Below are positions 17,757 through 27,735 of a stretch of 64,000 bases of DNA, piece after piece; positions within the stretch are counted from its first letter, which is position 1; each line of letters opens with the position of its first letter. The position numbers and the translations under genes were made by a program. The DNA is taken from NCBI RefSeq assembly GCF_002157145.1, contig NZ_CP021361.1, forward strand, positions 3,867,501-3,931,500, read 5' to 3'. The notes beneath the pieces were generated by a model. It saw only the letters and a list, made by a program, of their open reading frames with translations. It had not been told where the DNA came from and did not search any database. This stretch comes from Acidovorax carolinensis. Lineage in GTDB: Bacteria > Pseudomonadota > Gammaproteobacteria > Burkholderiales > Burkholderiaceae_C.

Positions 17757-18725
17757 ATGCCTTCTTTGCCCCGCCCTCTGCACCTGATCGGCGCCCCCAC
17801 CGACATCGGCGCGGGCGCGCGTGGCGCCTCCATGGGCCCCGAGGCCTTGCGGGTGGCGGGCTTGCAGGCGGCATTGGAGGGCCGCGGCCTGCACGTGGTG
17901 GACGGGGGCAACCTGGCCGGCCCCGCCAATCCCTGGCTGCCGCCCGTGGACGGCTACCGCCACCTGCCCCAGGTCGTGGAATGGAACCAGACGGTATTCA
18001 ACGCCGTGCTGGACGCACTCCGGCAAGGCCACCTGCCCATCCTGCTGGGTGGCGACCACTGCCTGGGCCTGGGCAGCATCAGTGCCGTGGCGCGCCATTG
18101 CGCCGAGGCGGGCAAGAAGCTGCGCGTGCTGTGGCTCGATGCCCATGCCGACTTCAACACCAGCGCGCTCACGCCCAGCGGCAATGTGCACGGCATGCCG
18201 GTAGCCTGCCTGTGCGGTTTTGGCCCCGCAGAGCTGACCCGACTGGCACAGATGCCTGGCGGCGGCCCGGCGCTGCAGCCAGCGCAAATCCGCCAGATCG
18301 GCATCCGCAGCGTGGACGCGGGCGAAAAACGCTTTGTGCACGAGCAAGGACTGGAAGTTTTCGACATGCGCTTTATCGACGAGGTGGGCATGCGCCAGAC
18401 CATGCTGCAGGCGCTGGATGGGCTGGATGCCGACACGCATCTGCATGTGAGCTTCGACGTGGATTTTCTCGACCCCGACATCGCGCCCGGCGTGGGCACC
18501 ACGGTGCCCGGCGGCCCCACCTACCGCGAGGCGCAACTGTGCATGGAGATGATCGCCGACAGCGGGCGGCTCGCGTCGCTGGACATTGTGGAGCTCAACC
18601 CCGCGCTCGATGTGCGCAACCGCACGGCCGTGCTGGCGGTAGACCTGGTCGAATCGCTGTTTGGCAAGAGCACGCTGATGCGCGGGCCGACGATCCCGTC
18701 ACGGTCCGAACCCGGCGGTTCATGA
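17757..18725 (+). CDS. rocF: Arginase (ureohydrolase family)
   Basis: A 322-residue manganese hydrolase of the arginase/agmatinase superfamily. Metal-binding positions are complete: GGDHC with H101, DAHAD with D128, H130 and D132, and SFDVD with D234 and D236. SGNVHGMP (141-148) and GVGTTVPGGPTYRE fit arginases better than agmatinases (arginine to ornithine and urea), though substrate preference is inferred. It is the last gene of the block between holA and lptE. Its link with the dioxygenase genes is positional only. Confidence 0.85.
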   Translation: MPSLPRPLHLIGAPTDIGAGARGASMGPEALRVAGLQAALEGRGLHVVDGGNLAGPANPWLPPVDGYRHLPQVVEWNQTVFNAVLDALRQGHLPILLGGDHCLGLGSISAVARHCAEAGKKLRVLWLDAHADFNTSALTPSGNVHGMPVACLCGFGPAELTRLAQMPGGGPALQPAQIRQIGIRSVDAGEKRFVHEQGLEVFDMRFIDEVGMRQTMLQALDGLDADTHLHVSFDVDFLDPDIAPGVGTTVPGGPTYREAQLCMEMIADSGRLASLDIVELNPALDVRNRTAVLAVDLVESLFGKSTLMRGPTIPSRSEPGGS

Positions 18726-18831
18726 AACGGCCCGCCCCAAGCCGGCCGACGCCGTGGGATGGGCTAGCCCCGGCCACGGGCGTGGTTCGCCTGGGGAAAG
18801 ACGCCGAAGGCGGCTCCGGCGGGTGCAAGTT

Positions 18832-19341
18832 CTAGCGCTTGACTGCCGCCAGCCGCCGCAGCAACTGCTGCACGATGTCGGTCTGCATGTTGCGAAACAG
18901 CAGGGCCTCTTCGGCCTCCTTGGCCAGGGCAATGGCTTCGTTGTAGCTGACCTCGCGCTGCTGCAGCAGTTCGGTGTCGGGAATCAGTTCATCGCCTGCC
19001 GGGGTGCGCAGCCTGAAGCGCACACGCAGACGCAACTCCAGCTCGCGCACCTGGCCGGAGGCGTTCTGGCCCACCACCACGCGTTCGTGCTGCTCCGACA
19101 GCAGATCAAGCACGGCCTCGGCGGTCGGCAGGTCGGCGGCATTGCGCAGCACCCGCAGCGTGCTGCCCGATCCTGCCAGGGTGCGCACCAGCTCCCGCGC
19201 CAGCGACGAGCCCTGCGGTGCCGCCACATAGAGCGAGGCGAACGAAAACTCGGGCACCCCGCGCAGGCGAAAACCGCAGGCGGTCAGCAGGGCCACGGGG
19301 GCGAGGGAGAGCAGTGCGCGCTTGTTCATCATCATGGTCAC
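18832..19341 (-). CDS. lptE: LPS-assembly lipoprotein LptE
   Basis: A 169-residue outer-membrane lipoprotein that plugs the LptD barrel and helps deliver lipopolysaccharide to the surface. It has a lipobox at LLTAC followed by GFRLRG, the typical start of LptE, and a C-terminal region ([18 protein letters not shown]) seen in the family. The ATG overlaps the leuS stop by 4 bp (ATGA), so it is translationally coupled to leuS. The usual next gene, holA, is missing here and lies 8 kb away. Confidence 0.92.
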   Translation of the reverse strand: MTMMMNKRALLSLAPVALLTACGFRLRGVPEFSFASLYVAAPQGSSLARELVRTLAGSGSTLRVLRNAADLPTAEAVLDLLSEQHERVVVGQNASGQVRELELRLRVRFRLRTPAGDELIPDTELLQQREVSYNEAIALAKEAEEALLFRNMQTDIVQQLLRRLAAVKR

Positions 19342-22031
19342 ACCACCACGTTCACCAAGCGTCCCGGCACCACAATCACGCGCTTCGGATGAGCGCCGGC
19401 CGCCTGGGCCGAAAAGGCCTCGCTGGCCAGCGCAATGCGCTCGATCTCGGCCTTGTCGGCCTGGGCCGGCACATGGATGGAGCCGCGCAGCTTGCCGTTG
19501 ACCTGCAGCATGAGTTCGATCTCGTCCTGCACCAGCGCGTTGGCATCGACCTGGGGCCAGGGTGCGTCCAGCAGATCACCCAGGTGCCCGGCGTAGCCCA
19601 GTTGCGACCAAAGGCTGTGCGCCACATGCGGCGTGGCCGGGTACAGGCAGCGCAGCAGGATGCCAAAGCCTTCGATCAGCGCGACCTGGGCGCCGGCCGA
19701 GTCGGTGGCCTTGAAGTCTTCGAGTGCGTTGATCATCTTCATCGCGCCCGACACCACGGTGTTGTACTGCATGCGCTGGTAGTCGTAGTCCACCTGCTTG
19801 AGCACGGTGTGGATCTCCAGCCGCAACGCCTTGGCCTCTTTGCTGAATTCCACGTCTTTCAGGCTGCTGGCGCTTGCCACGCTTGCGCTAGCAGCTTCCA
19901 TATCCATAGCAGACAGCTTCACACCGAAGTTCCACACGCGGCGCAGGAAGCGGTAGCTGCCTTCGACGGCCGCGTCGTTCCACTCCAGCGTGGCCTCGGG
20001 CGGGGCGGTGAACATGGTGTACAGGCGGGCGGTGTCGGCGCCGTATTTTTCGATCAGGTCCTGCGGATCGACGCCGTTGTTCTTGGACTTGGACATGGTG
20101 CCCACGCCCTCGTAGTCGATGGGCGTGCCCACGGGCAGCATGCCATCGCCACTGGTAGCTTCGTTCTTGAGCTTGGCGCCGATGATCTTGCCGCCCTCGT
20201 CGAGCACATGCTCCACATCGTGCGGCCAGAAGTAGTCCTTGCCGCCCTTGGCGGTGCGGCGGCTGTAGATGTGGTTGAGCACCATGCCTTGCGTGAGCAG
20301 CTTGGTGAAGGGCTCATCGACCTTGACGAGCCCCAGGTCACGCATGACCTTGGTCCAGAAGCGCGCATACAGCAGGTGCAGGATGGCGTGTTCAATGCCG
20401 CCGATGTACTGGTCCATCGGCATCCAGTAATCCGCGCCGCCAGCCACCATGGCGTCCGCGTTCTTCGGATCGCAATAGCGCATGAAGTACCACGAACTGT
20501 CCACGAAGGTGTCCATGGTGTCGGTTTCGCGGCGCGCGGCCTTGCCGCACACCGGGCAGGTCACCCCGGCGTGGAAGCCTTCATGCTTGTGCAGCGGGTT
20601 GCCCGAGCCGTCGGGTACGCAGTCGGTGGGCAGCACCACCGGCAGGTCTTTTTCGGGCACCGGCACGGCGCCATGCTCGTCGCAATGGATGATGGGGATC
20701 GGCGTGCCCCAATAGCGCTGGCGGCTCACGCCCCAGTCGCGCAGGCGCCAGGTGGTCTTGAGTTCGCCCAGGCCTTTTTGCGCCAGTGCGTGGGCCACGG
20801 CAGCCACAGCGTCCTTGTGGGAGAGGCCGCTGAAGCTGTCGGAGTTGATGGTCACACCGCGCTGCTTGTCACCGTACCAGTCATGCCACTGGTGGTAGTC
20901 AAAGTGCTCGCCGTCGACCAGCACCACCTGCTTGATCTCGATGCCGTACTTGAGCGCAAACGCGAAGTCGCGCTCGTCGTGCGCGGGCACGCCCATCACG
21001 GCGCCGTCGCCGTAGCCGATGAGCACGTAGTTCCCCACCCACACCTCGACGGGCAGGCCCGTGAGCGGGTGCGTGACGGACAGCCCCGTGGGCACGCCCT
21101 TTTTCTCTTGCGTGGCCAGCTCGGCCTCGGTGGTGCCACCGCTCTTGCATTCTTCGATGAACGCCGCCAGCGCCGGGTTGGATCTGGCGGCATGGGTGGC
21201 CAGTGGGTGCTCGGGCGCCACGGCGCAAAACGTCACGCCCATGATGGTGTCGGCGCGCGTGGTGAACACGTACATCTTGCCGTCGCCAATCAGCGCACCA
21301 TCGTCACCGCGGATGTCATGCGGGAAGGCAAAGCGCACGCCCTCCGATTTGCCGATCCAGTTCTCCTGCATCAGCTTCACGCGCTCGGGCCAGCCCGGCA
21401 GCTTGTCGCCGGTGACAAAGTCGAGCAGCTCTTCGGCGTAGTCGGTGATCTTGAGGTAGTAGCCGGGGATCTCGCGCTTTTCGACCACGGCGCCAGTGCG
21501 CCAGCCCTTGCCGTCAATCACCTGCTCGTTGGCCAGCACGGTCTGGTCCACCGGGTCCCAGTTCACCACCTGGGTCTTGCGGTAGGCAATGCCCTTTTCG
21601 AGCATCTTCAAGAACAGCCACTGGTTCCACTTGTAATAGGTGGGGTCGCAGGTGGCGACTTCGCGGCTCCAGTCGATGGCCAGGCCCATGGCCTGCATCT
21701 GCTTTTTCATGTACGCGATGTTGTCGTACGTCCATTGGGCCGGTGGCACGCCGTTCTTGAGCGCGGCGTTCTCGGCCGGCAGGCCAAAAGCGTCCCAGCC
21801 CATGGGCATGAGCACGTTGTGGCCGTTCATGCGCAGGTAGCGCGTGAGCATGTCGTTGATGGTGTAGTTGCGCACATGGCCCATGTGCAACTTGCCGCTG
21901 GGGTAGGGCAGCATCGAGCAGGCGTAGAACTTCTTCTTGTTGTTGTCTTCCGTCACGCGGTAGGCGTCGGTGGCGGTCCAGTGGTCGTGCGCGGCGCGCT
22001 CGACGTCTTGGGGAGAGTATTTTTCTTGCAT
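19338..22031 (-). CDS. leuS: Leucyl-tRNA synthetase
   Basis: An 897-residue class Ia aminoacyl-tRNA synthetase. HMGH (residues 49-52) and MSKSK (about 644) form the ATP site. An editing domain (CP1) with TTRADT lies between, and a zinc-ribbon-like CPVCGK segment is near residue 490. The start is the ATG at 22031 ([11 protein letters not shown]). Residues about 708-724 ([14 protein letters not shown]) are encoded by a copy of the palindromic repeat, read in frame, just before the anticodon-binding domain. It is first gene of the leuS-lptE unit. Confidence 0.96.
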   Translation of the reverse strand: MQEKYSPQDVERAAHDHWTATDAYRVTEDNNKKKFYACSMLPYPSGKLHMGHVRNYTINDMLTRYLRMNGHNVLMPMGWDAFGLPAENAALKNGVPPAQWTYDNIAYMKKQMQAMGLAIDWSREVATCDPTYYKWNQWLFLKMLEKGIAYRKTQVVNWDPVDQTVLANEQVIDGKGWRTGAVVEKREIPGYYLKITDYAEELLDFVTGDKLPGWPERVKLMQENWIGKSEGVRFAFPHDIRGDDGALIGDGKMYVFTTRADTIMGVTFCAVAPEHPLATHAARSNPALAAFIEECKSGGTTEAELATQEKKGVPTGLSVTHPLTGLPVEVWVGNYVLIGYGDGAVMGVPAHDERDFAFALKYGIEIKQVVLVDGEHFDYHQWHDWYGDKQRGVTINSDSFSGLSHKDAVAAVAHALAQKGLGELKTTWRLRDWGVSRQRYWGTPIPIIHCDEHGAVPVPEKDLPVVLPTDCVPDGSGNPLHKHEGFHAGVTCPVCGKAARRETDTMDTFVDSSWYFMRYCDPKNADAMVAGGADYWMPMDQYIGGIEHAILHLLYARFWTKVMRDLGLVKVDEPFTKLLTQGMVLNHIYSRRTAKGGKDYFWPHDVEHVLDEGGKIIGAKLKNEATSGDGMLPVGTPIDYEGVGTMSKSKNNGVDPQDLIEKYGADTARLYTMFTAPPEATLEWNDAAVEGSYRFLRRVWNFGVKLSAMDMEAASASVASASSLKDVEFSKEAKALRLEIHTVLKQVDYDYQRMQYNTVVSGAMKMINALEDFKATDSAGAQVALIEGFGILLRCLYPATPHVAHSLWSQLGYAGHLGDLLDAPWPQVDANALVQDEIELMLQVNGKLRGSIHVPAQADKAEIERIALASEAFSAQAAGAHPKRVIVVPGRLVNVVV
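19861..19907. repeat. Palindromic repeat, copy 4, in frame inside leuS
   Basis: GCTGCTGGCGCTTGC, a 3-bp centre, then GCTTGCGCTAGCAGC: nearly perfect 15-bp inverted arms. The flank continues with the A/T-rich edge seen in other copies. It encodes an Ala/Ser-rich stretch of LeuS without interrupting the frame. Confidence 0.6.
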
Positions 22032-22158
22032 GGAGGCTCTGCTGGAGGAGAGGGATGCAGCCGCTGGGCTGCTGCTTTGGCCGATTTTAGGCGGTCGCGG
22101 GGGTACAGCCTGGCGGTGCGCCGCACCCGGTGCGGGGTCTGGCCTTGCCGCCAGGGGC

Positions 22159-22584
22159 TCAGGGCGCCGCAACGGGCTGTTCGGCAACGAACCCGATGCG
22201 CTGGAGCCCGGCGCTGTGGGCCGCGCCCATGACTTCAACCACGCGGCCATACGGCACGGCCGCATCGGCCCGCAACTGCACTTCGGTGTCGGGGCGGGCC
22301 GCACCAATGCGCTGAAGCCGCTCGGCCAGGGCGGCCTGCGACACGGGCTGGTCATCCAGATAGGCCTGACCGGTGCGATCCACCACCAGGGTCACGAATT
22401 CGGGCGCGGCGCCGGGGGTGGCCCCTGCTGCGCGGGGCAGATCAAGCCGGATGGAGCTGGCCAGCAAAGGCGCTGTCAGGATGAAGATGACCACCAGCAC
22501 CAGCATCACGTCCACCAGCGGCGTCATGTTGATGTCACTCATGGGCTGCGGGCCGGAGGTGCGTTCAAGGCGGCCAAATGCCAT
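22159..22584 (-). CDS. exbD: ExbD/TolR family biopolymer transport protein
   Basis: A 141-residue inner-membrane protein with one N-terminal membrane helix ([18 protein letters not shown]) containing the conserved proton-relay Asp of ExbD/TolR, and a periplasmic C-terminal domain. The ATG at 22584 ([19 protein letters not shown]) lies 1 bp after the exbB stop. ExbB and ExbD form the proton-driven motor that energises TonB or Tol. No tonB, tolA or tolB is nearby, so the exact system is not decided here. Confidence 0.88.
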   Translation of the reverse strand: MAFGRLERTSGPQPMSDINMTPLVDVMLVLVVIFILTAPLLASSIRLDLPRAAGATPGAAPEFVTLVVDRTGQAYLDDQPVSQAALAERLQRIGAARPDTEVQLRADAAVPYGRVVEVMGAAHSAGLQRIGFVAEQPVAAP

Positions 22585-22585
22585 G

Positions 22586-23254
22586 TCACGACTCCGGGTG
22601 CTGCGCCAGCAACTCGCGCAGGTCGCGCGCAAAACCTTCCAGGTCGGCCTCGATGCGGCCAATGAAGCGACCGAACACGTTGTAGGCCAGCACCGCCGGA
22701 ATGGCCACCGCCAGGCCGGCCGCCGTCATCACCAGGGCCTCGCCCACGGGGCCGGCCACGCGGTCGATGGTGATCTGACCGGCGCCCGCCATCGCGCTGA
22801 GGGCGTGGTAGATGCCCCAGACCGTGCCGAGCAAGCCGACGAAAGGGGCCGTGGAGCCCACCGTGGCCAGCAACACCTGACCCCACTGCAGCCGCCCGAG
22901 GGCGCCATGCAGGGCATCGCGCAGCACACGGGTGATCTGCTGCGAGAGGCTGCCAGATGTGGCCAAGGTGGCCTGCACCCCGGTGCTCACCGGATTTGCT
23001 ATTGAATTTGCAGCAATCACCAAAGGCAGCACCAGCGCTTCGCGGTCAAAAGACTGCAAACGCTGCGCCGCGACGTCCAGCGAGGGCGCCTGCCAGAACG
23101 CCGCGGTGCACCGCGCCACGTCGGCCGTGGCCCGGTGCATGAGGCGCGCCTTCCAGAAAATCACCACCCAGCTGGCCACCGACATGGCAAGCAGCAACAG
23201 GGCCGTGCCCTGCGTCACGGCATCTCCCTGGCGCCACCAGTGCAGTGCGTCCAT
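22586..23254 (-). CDS. exbB: ExbB/TolQ/MotA family proton channel protein
   Basis: A 222-residue protein with three membrane helices. The first is near residues 15-35. The last two flank the conserved LLATVGSTAPFVGLLGTVWG and AGLAVAIPAVLAYN segments. It is the motor partner of the downstream ExbD, which follows after 1 bp. Residues about 79-88 (VIAANSIAN) lie in a partial copy of the palindromic repeat, read in frame. It starts 17 bp after the dapB stop, so it may be co-transcribed with dapB. Confidence 0.9.
   Translation of the reverse strand: MDALHWWRQGDAVTQGTALLLLAMSVASWVVIFWKARLMHRATADVARCTAAFWQAPSLDVAAQRLQSFDREALVLPLVIAANSIANPVSTGVQATLATSGSLSQQITRVLRDALHGALGRLQWGQVLLATVGSTAPFVGLLGTVWGIYHALSAMAGAGQITIDRVAGPVGEALVMTAAGLAVAIPAVLAYNVFGRFIGRIEADLEGFARDLRELLAQHPES
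22992..23018. repeat. Palindromic repeat, partial copy 5, in exbB
   Basis: Shares the flank TTTGCTATTGAATTTGCAGC with the complete purK copy, but the second arm is not recognisable. It is read in frame within exbB. It may be a degenerate copy. Confidence 0.35.
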
Positions 23255-23271
23255 GCCGTCTCGCTTTCGGG

Positions 23272-24111
23272 CTAGTTCAGGCCCAGCACGTCGAACATGT
23301 CGAACATGCCGGTCTTGCGGTCTGCGAGAAAGCGCACTGCACGCAGGCTGCCCTGGGCGTAGGTGGCACGGCTGGACGATTTGTGGGTGATTTCAATGCG
23401 CTCGCCAATGCCGGCGAACAGCACGGTGTGGTCGCCCACGATGTCGCCACCGCGGATGGTGGCAAAGCCGATGCTCGACGGGTCGCGCTCGCCGGTCACG
23501 CCTTCGCGCGCATACACGGCGCACTCCTTGAGGTCACGGCCCAGCGCATCGGCAATTACTTCGCCCATCTTGAGGGCGGTGCCCGAGGGGGCATCGACCT
23601 TGTGGCGGTGGTGGGCCTCGATGATTTCGATGTCGTAGCCGGTTGCCATGGCCTTGGCCGCCATCTGCAGCAACTTGAACGTGACATTCACGCCCACACT
23701 CATGTTGGGTGCCATCACGACGGCGGTGCGCTGGGCGCAGGCCGCGATCTCGGACTTTTGCGCGTCCGTGAAGCCCGTGGTGCCGATGACGGCCTTCACG
23801 CCCAGCTCGCTGCAAACAGCCAGATGGGCCAGCGTGCCTTCGGGGCGGGTGAAATCGATCAGCACATCAGCGTTCTCCAGGCCCGTGCGCAGGTCTGCCG
23901 TGATGGCCACGCCACTTGCATGGCCCAGAAAAGCCGTTGCATCCGAGCCGATGGCGGGGCTGGCCGCCACATCCAGGGCGCCGGCCAGCACCATGTCGTC
24001 GCTGGCACGCAGGGCCTCGATCAGCATGCGGCCCATGCGGCCGGACGCACCAGCCACGGCCACACGCATGGGTTTCGAAGCGGGTTGGGAGGGCAAAGAG
24101 TTGCCTGTCAT
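23272..24111 (-). CDS. dapB: 4-hydroxy-tetrahydrodipicolinate reductase
   Basis: A 279-residue NAD(P)H enzyme of lysine and diaminopimelate synthesis. The Rossmann motif is GASGRMGR near the N-terminus, and the active-site region [13 protein letters not shown] is in the middle of the chain. The ATG at 24111 has AGGA 6 nt upstream and overlaps the end of the bamE frame as it is read here. The next ATG (24069) would give a shorter protein. Downstream exbB follows after 17 bp. Confidence 0.94.
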   Translation of the reverse strand: MTGNSLPSQPASKPMRVAVAGASGRMGRMLIEALRASDDMVLAGALDVAASPAIGSDATAFLGHASGVAITADLRTGLENADVLIDFTRPEGTLAHLAVCSELGVKAVIGTTGFTDAQKSEIAACAQRTAVVMAPNMSVGVNVTFKLLQMAAKAMATGYDIEIIEAHHRHKVDAPSGTALKMGEVIADALGRDLKECAVYAREGVTGERDPSSIGFATIRGGDIVGDHTVLFAGIGERIEITHKSSSRATYAQGSLRAVRFLADRKTGMFDMFDVLGLN

Positions 24112-24734
24112 GTCATTCCTGTGTCGGTGAATGCGGCGGGCCATGCCGGGTGCCGGCGCCCTGATCCGCTGCCTTTAGCGCGCGGGGCCTTCGAGCGGGG
24201 GGTAAGAGGTGGAAACCGGTTCTGCAGGTGCAGCCGCTGGTGCGCTGGGCGCGCGCTCGGGGCCGGGAAACGCGCCAGTTGGGCGTCGGTGGCCTCCAGA
24301 ACAGGCACCTTGCCCTTGGTGGAGCGCGACCCCAGCGAGGCTACAAACTCGGCTTCAGAGGGCATGGTGTCGCCGTCGAATCGCTGCAGCAAATCGCCCT
24401 GGAAAAACAGCGTGAGCTTGCGCGTCTGGAGATCTTCACCGGGACGCTTGATGGTGAACACATATTCCCAGCGCTCGGCATGGAACAGGCTGGTCACCAG
24501 GGGCGTGCCGAGAATGTCGCGTACCTGCTGCCGGCTCATGCCCGGCGCAAGCGCTTCTACCTGCTCGCGCGAAACAAAATTGCCCTGCACCACATTCACC
24601 TTGTAAGGCGTCACGACGCTGGCCAAGCGATTGCTTGCACTGTCCAGGCTGCTGCAGCCGGCCACGGCAGTCAGGCAGGCACCAATGAACAAGGTCACAC
24701 CCAGACGGGCGCTGCGATGGGCTTTGACGGGCAT
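24108..24734 (-). CDS. bamE: Outer membrane protein assembly factor BamE, C-terminus frame-shifted
   Basis: A lipoprotein of the BAM complex. The signal peptide ends at the lipobox AVAGC (CSSLDSASN). The SmpA/OmlA core ([36 protein letters not shown]) is intact. After about residue 155 the frame changes into Arg/Pro-rich sequence. In the -1 frame the natural ending ([19 protein letters not shown]) appears and stops at 24175. So one C seems missing in the GGGGCC run at 24258-24264, and 24175-24734 (560 nt) would then be 187 codons. This is more likely a sequence error than mutation. The gene is divergent from fur, a conserved arrangement. Confidence 0.85.
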   Translation of the reverse strand: MPVKAHRSARLGVTLFIGACLTAVAGCSSLDSASNRLASVVTPYKVNVVQGNFVSREQVEALAPGMSRQQVRDILGTPLVTSLFHAERWEYVFTIKRPGEDLQTRKLTLFFQGDLLQRFDGDTMPSEAEFVASLGSRSTKGKVPVLEATDAQLARFPAPSARPAHQRLHLQNRFPPLTPRSKAPRAKGSGSGRRHPAWPAAFTDTGMT

Positions 24735-24823
24735 GGAAAAGGGTCGTAAGGCTATGATCGACCCATTGTAGCGGCTGGCCCTGAGGGCTTGGTCGAGCCC
24801 GCCGACACACGAAAGACAGCGCC

Positions 24824-25246
24824 ATGACGAATATCGACGAACTCAAAAGCACGGGACTGAAGGCAACCCTGCCGCGCCTGAAGATTCTGGAGATTTTTCA
24901 GAAGGGCGCACAGCGCCACATGACGGCCGAAGACGTCTTTCGCGTCCTGCTGCAAGAGCGCTCGGACATCGGGCTGGCCACGGTCTATCGTGTGCTCACG
25001 CAATTCGAGCAGGCAGGCATCCTGATCCGCAGCAATTTCGAAAGTGGGAAGGCGGTTTACGAACTCAACGAAGGCCAGCACCACGACCATTTCGTGTGCA
25101 CGACCTGCGGCAAGGTGGAAGAGTTCTACGACCCCGAGATCGAAAAGCGCCAGCAGATCATTGCAAAGGCCAAGGGCTGGGTGGTCCAGGACCACACGAT
25201 GGCCTTGTATGGGCAGTGCGCCCACTGCGCCGCAAAGAGCAACTAA
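24824..25246 (+). CDS. fur: Ferric uptake regulator Fur
   Basis: A 140-residue DNA-binding metalloregulator. It has a winged-helix N-terminal domain ([31 protein letters not shown]) and a C-terminal metal-binding domain with [12 protein letters not shown] and CAHC. It represses iron-uptake genes with Fe2+ as co-repressor. It is divergent from bamE, with 89 bp between them containing a possible -10 box TATGAT at 24753-24758. Length and motifs are standard. Confidence 0.96.
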   Translation: MTNIDELKSTGLKATLPRLKILEIFQKGAQRHMTAEDVFRVLLQERSDIGLATVYRVLTQFEQAGILIRSNFESGKAVYELNEGQHHDHFVCTTCGKVEEFYDPEIEKRQQIIAKAKGWVVQDHTMALYGQCAHCAAKSN

Positions 25247-25385
25247 CCCCCTGAGTCGCTTCGCGCCTTCCCCCTGAGAGGGGGGACTCCGCCAGCGCAC
25301 GCAAGTGCAGCGGCGCCTGAACGGCTTGGCGGCCCTTGCGCGGCGGCCGCTGGCCTGGGCTGCGACGGTTTCGTGGACCTGCGGA
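25247..25385. repeat. GC-rich intergenic repeat of the CCCCTGAG type, with hairpin
   Basis: The fur-hprK convergent gap. It starts with CCCCTGAGTCGCTTCGCGCC, contains a perfect hairpin (TCCCCCT 25269-25275 with AGGGGGA 25279-25286 region), and ends in GCGGCCGCTGGCCTGGGC-type sequence. From memory this is a common intergenic element in Acidovorax relatives. Related fragments begin at 40120 (CCCCCTGAGT) and near 17698, and an inverted relative precedes lptE at about 18790. It may end transcription of fur. Confidence 0.5.
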
Positions 25386-26342
25386 TCAGCCCCCGCTGTC
25401 GCGCTCCATGGCGCGGCGGTGCCGCTCCACGAATTCCTGGTAGGTGTCGATGCCGCGCAACTGCAGGATGGTGTTGCGCACGGCGGCTTCCACCAGCACG
25501 GCGATATTGCGCCCCGCCACCACCTGGATCACGACCTTGAGCACCGGCACGCCCAGCACGTCCTGGGTCAGGGGCTCATAAGGCAGGCGCTCGTAGTCGC
25601 GCTCCAGCGTCTCCTTGCGCACCAGATGCACGATGAGCTTCAGGCGCATCTTGCGGCGCACGGCCGTCTCGCCAAAGATGGCGCGGATGTCGAGCAAGCC
25701 AATGCCGCGCACTTCCAGCAGGTTCTGCAGCAGTTCGGGACACTTGCCTTCGATGGTGGTCTGGTTGATGCGAAACAGATCCACGGCATCGTCGGCCACC
25801 AGGCCGTTGCCGCGAGAGATCAGTTCCAGCCCCAGCTCGCTCTTGCCCAGGCCGGATTCGCCCGTAATCATGACACCCAGGCCCAGAATGTCCATGAACA
25901 CGCCGTGCATCGTGGTGCGGTCGGCAAAGTGCTTGGACAGGTACGCGCGCAGAACGTCGATGACGAACGCCGACGACTCATGGGTAGAGAACATCGGAAT
26001 CTGCGCCCGCTCGCACATGGACAGCAGCGCATCCGGTGCAGTCTGCCCGTCGGCCAGCACCAGCACCGGCGGCTCCAGCGTGACGATGCGCGCGATCCGG
26101 CGTTGGCAGTCGTCAGGGGTGGCGTTGGTGAGATAGGCGATTTCGCGCTCACCCAGAATCTGCACCCGGTAAGGGTGGATGTAATTCAGATAGCCGACGA
26201 GATCGGCACCCGATCGGGCCGCGCGCACCGCCACTTCGTCAAAGCGCCGCTCGGACGCGCCCAGGCCCGCCAGCCATTCCCATTTCAGGGTGCCCCGGAA
26301 TTCCTCGAACAGGACATCAGCGCTGACGACGTTGGGCTTCAC
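25386..26342 (-). CDS. hprK: HPr kinase/phosphorylase
   Basis: A 318-residue bifunctional enzyme that phosphorylates HPr on serine. The Walker A motif GESGLGKS is at residues 161-168. The preceding YLSKHF and the downstream [17 protein letters not shown] segment are family signatures. I chose the GTG at 26342 ([14 protein letters not shown] follows); the frame continues upstream to 26414, overlapping ptsN. In betaproteobacteria the ptsN-hprK pair belongs to the nitrogen-related PTS. ptsN precedes it by 40 bp. Confidence 0.93.
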   Translation of the reverse strand: MKPNVVSADVLFEEFRGTLKWEWLAGLGASERRFDEVAVRAARSGADLVGYLNYIHPYRVQILGEREIAYLTNATPDDCQRRIARIVTLEPPVLVLADGQTAPDALLSMCERAQIPMFSTHESSAFVIDVLRAYLSKHFADRTTMHGVFMDILGLGVMITGESGLGKSELGLELISRGNGLVADDAVDLFRINQTTIEGKCPELLQNLLEVRGIGLLDIRAIFGETAVRRKMRLKLIVHLVRKETLERDYERLPYEPLTQDVLGVPVLKVVIQVVAGRNIAVLVEAAVRNTILQLRGIDTYQEFVERHRRAMERDSGG

Positions 26343-26382
26343 GGCAATGCAGCGAATGCGAAGAGCAGGGAAAGGGGCAAGA

Positions 26383-26850
26383 TCACGCGGCCTGGGTGGA
26401 CTGCCATCCGGCAATCATGCCGTGCAGCACCGCGGCGTCGTCGCAGGCCTTGAGTTTCTCGCGCAGCACCGAGTCGCTCAGCAGCTCGGCGATTTCCGAG
26501 AGGATTTCCAGGTGCTTCTGGGTCGCCGCTTCGGGCACCAGCAGAAAAATCAGCAGCCCGACCGGCATTTCGTCGGGCGCATCGAAACCTATCGGTTGCG
26601 CCAGCTGAAAAACCGCGGCCATCGGCGCCTTGAGCCCCTTGATACGGCCATGCGGAATGGCCACGCCATGCCCCAGTCCCGTCGAGCCCAGTCGCTCGCG
26701 CGCAAACAGGCTGTCGGTGATCAGCGCCCGCGAAAGCCCGTGCTGGCCCTCAAACAGGAGACCGGCTTCTTCAAAAGCACGCTTCTTGCTGGTGGCGTCA
26801 ACGCTCACAAGCACTTGAGCGGAGGGCAGGATGGATGCAAGTCGGTTCAT
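26383..26850 (-). CDS. ptsN: PTS IIA-like nitrogen regulatory protein
   Basis: A 155-residue EIIA-Ntr protein. The phosphorylated His is H67 in GVAIPHGR. The ATG at 26850 ([13 protein letters not shown]) matches the family; the frame further upstream is unrelated. It takes phosphate from NPr and regulates, among others, potassium transport via TrkA and sigma-54-linked functions. It is co-directional with hprK (40 bp gap). A hairpin with a T-run 60 bp upstream separates it from hpf, so it probably has its own promoter in 26851-26909. Confidence 0.94.
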   Translation of the reverse strand: MNRLASILPSAQVLVSVDATSKKRAFEEAGLLFEGQHGLSRALITDSLFARERLGSTGLGHGVAIPHGRIKGLKAPMAAVFQLAQPIGFDAPDEMPVGLLIFLLVPEAATQKHLEILSEIAELLSDSVLREKLKACDDAAVLHGMIAGWQSTQAA

Positions 26851-26909
26851 GGTCAGAGAAACAATTATGCACACATTGGCAGAAACCCTGAGAACAAAAC
26901 GCGGGGCCG

Positions 26910-26932
26910 AAAAAAACCGCCCCGGAGGGCGG
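26910..26932 (-). terminator. Rho-independent terminator after hpf
   Basis: In the minus direction, CCGCCC, a 4-nt loop and GGGCGG (26917-26932), followed by seven T (26916-26910). A classic intrinsic terminator 32 bp beyond the hpf stop. Confidence 0.75.
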
Positions 26933-26963
26933 CTGCGACCGGCAGGCGGTACACCTGCTTGGC

Positions 26964-27296
26964 CTACGCGAGCATTTCGCGTTTGGATGCGTCGTGGTGG
27001 TCCTGGATGCGGTCCTTGTGGCGCACGACCTGGCGATCCATCTTGTCCACCAACTCGTCCACGGCAGCATACAGGTCGAAGTGGGAGCTTTCTGCAAACA
27101 GGTCGCTTCCCTTGACGTGGATATTGCATTCCGCTCGCTGCCGCTTCTCTTTTTCCTTCTGTTTCTCTACTGTCAGCAGTACCTTGACGTCGACCACCTG
27201 GTCAAAATGGCGAGTGATCCGATCCAGCTTCGTGGTGACATAGTTGCGCAAGGCTGGGGTAACTTCGAGGTGGTGACCGCTGATCGTCAGGTTCAT
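26964..27296 (-). CDS. hpf: Ribosome hibernation promoting factor
   Basis: A 110-residue HPF/sigma-54 modulation protein. It starts [20 protein letters not shown], with the basic [12 protein letters not shown] helix and the C-terminal [20 protein letters not shown] segment of short HPF. It binds 30S subunits and helps form 100S ribosomes in stationary phase. Relatives have rpoN upstream; here that gene is absent and purC is divergent across a 439-bp gap. A second RaiA/HPF-like protein is at 58775-59122. Confidence 0.93.
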   Translation of the reverse strand: MNLTISGHHLEVTPALRNYVTTKLDRITRHFDQVVDVKVLLTVEKQKEKEKRQRAECNIHVKGSDLFAESSHFDLYAAVDELVDKMDRQVVRHKDRIQDHHDASKREMLA

Positions 27297-27735
27297 AAAA
27301 AGTCTCCTGTGGCTCTCTGTGACAAAAATGCCGCCCTGGATCCAAAGAGCGGCCCGGCTAACTCGGCTACGTCCGTTGACGCGAAATCACTATGCGCCCG
27401 CCCCAGGCCAAAAGCAATCCCATACCGCCCCTGGCGGATGGGTTATGCCGCCGAAGGTGCCGCCGCCGCGAAAAGCGCGCACAATGGGCAGGCTTTGGGC
27501 GAACCCCTCGTGCACCCGCACCCTGCGCGGCCAATCCGCCAGCCCGGCGCCCGCATTGCAAGGCGCCACGTGCCATGTCGGGGCCTGTCGCCCCAGCCAC
27601 TCGCCGCCGAGGGCAACCACCCGGTCCACCGCCGCGTAAAATCGGTCGGTTCGAAGCAGATCCTGACCGCTCGCAATATCCAACATTTTTCTGGCGCAGA
27701 TCCGTCTCCACGCGCTGCAAGCCCGCACCATCACC
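27297..27735. other. 439-bp gap between hpf and purC
   Basis: No convincing gene. The minus strand has a frame (27390-27818) whose middle reads like protein (RVRVHEGFAQSLPIVRAF, GGTFGGITHPPG), but it overlaps the purC start, has no ribosome-binding site and no family I know; it may be a remnant. The plus strand carries a TAAAAT -10-like box at 27637-27642, a likely part of the purC promoter. The hpf promoter should lie in the first 100 bp. Confidence 0.4.
27637..27642 (+). promoter_or_regulatory. Putative -10 box of purC
   Basis: TAAAAT, five of six matches to consensus, about 94 bp before the purC start. No good -35 box is seen at the usual distance. The same TAAAAT form occurs before purE (29732-29737) and tkt (55515-55520). 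Confidence 0.35.

Noticed and set aside
19218..22232. A 1004-codon open frame on the plus strand opposite leuS
   Set aside because: Composition is His/Arg/Gln-rich as in antisense shadows of GC-rich genes; leuS on the other strand has complete synthetase motifs.
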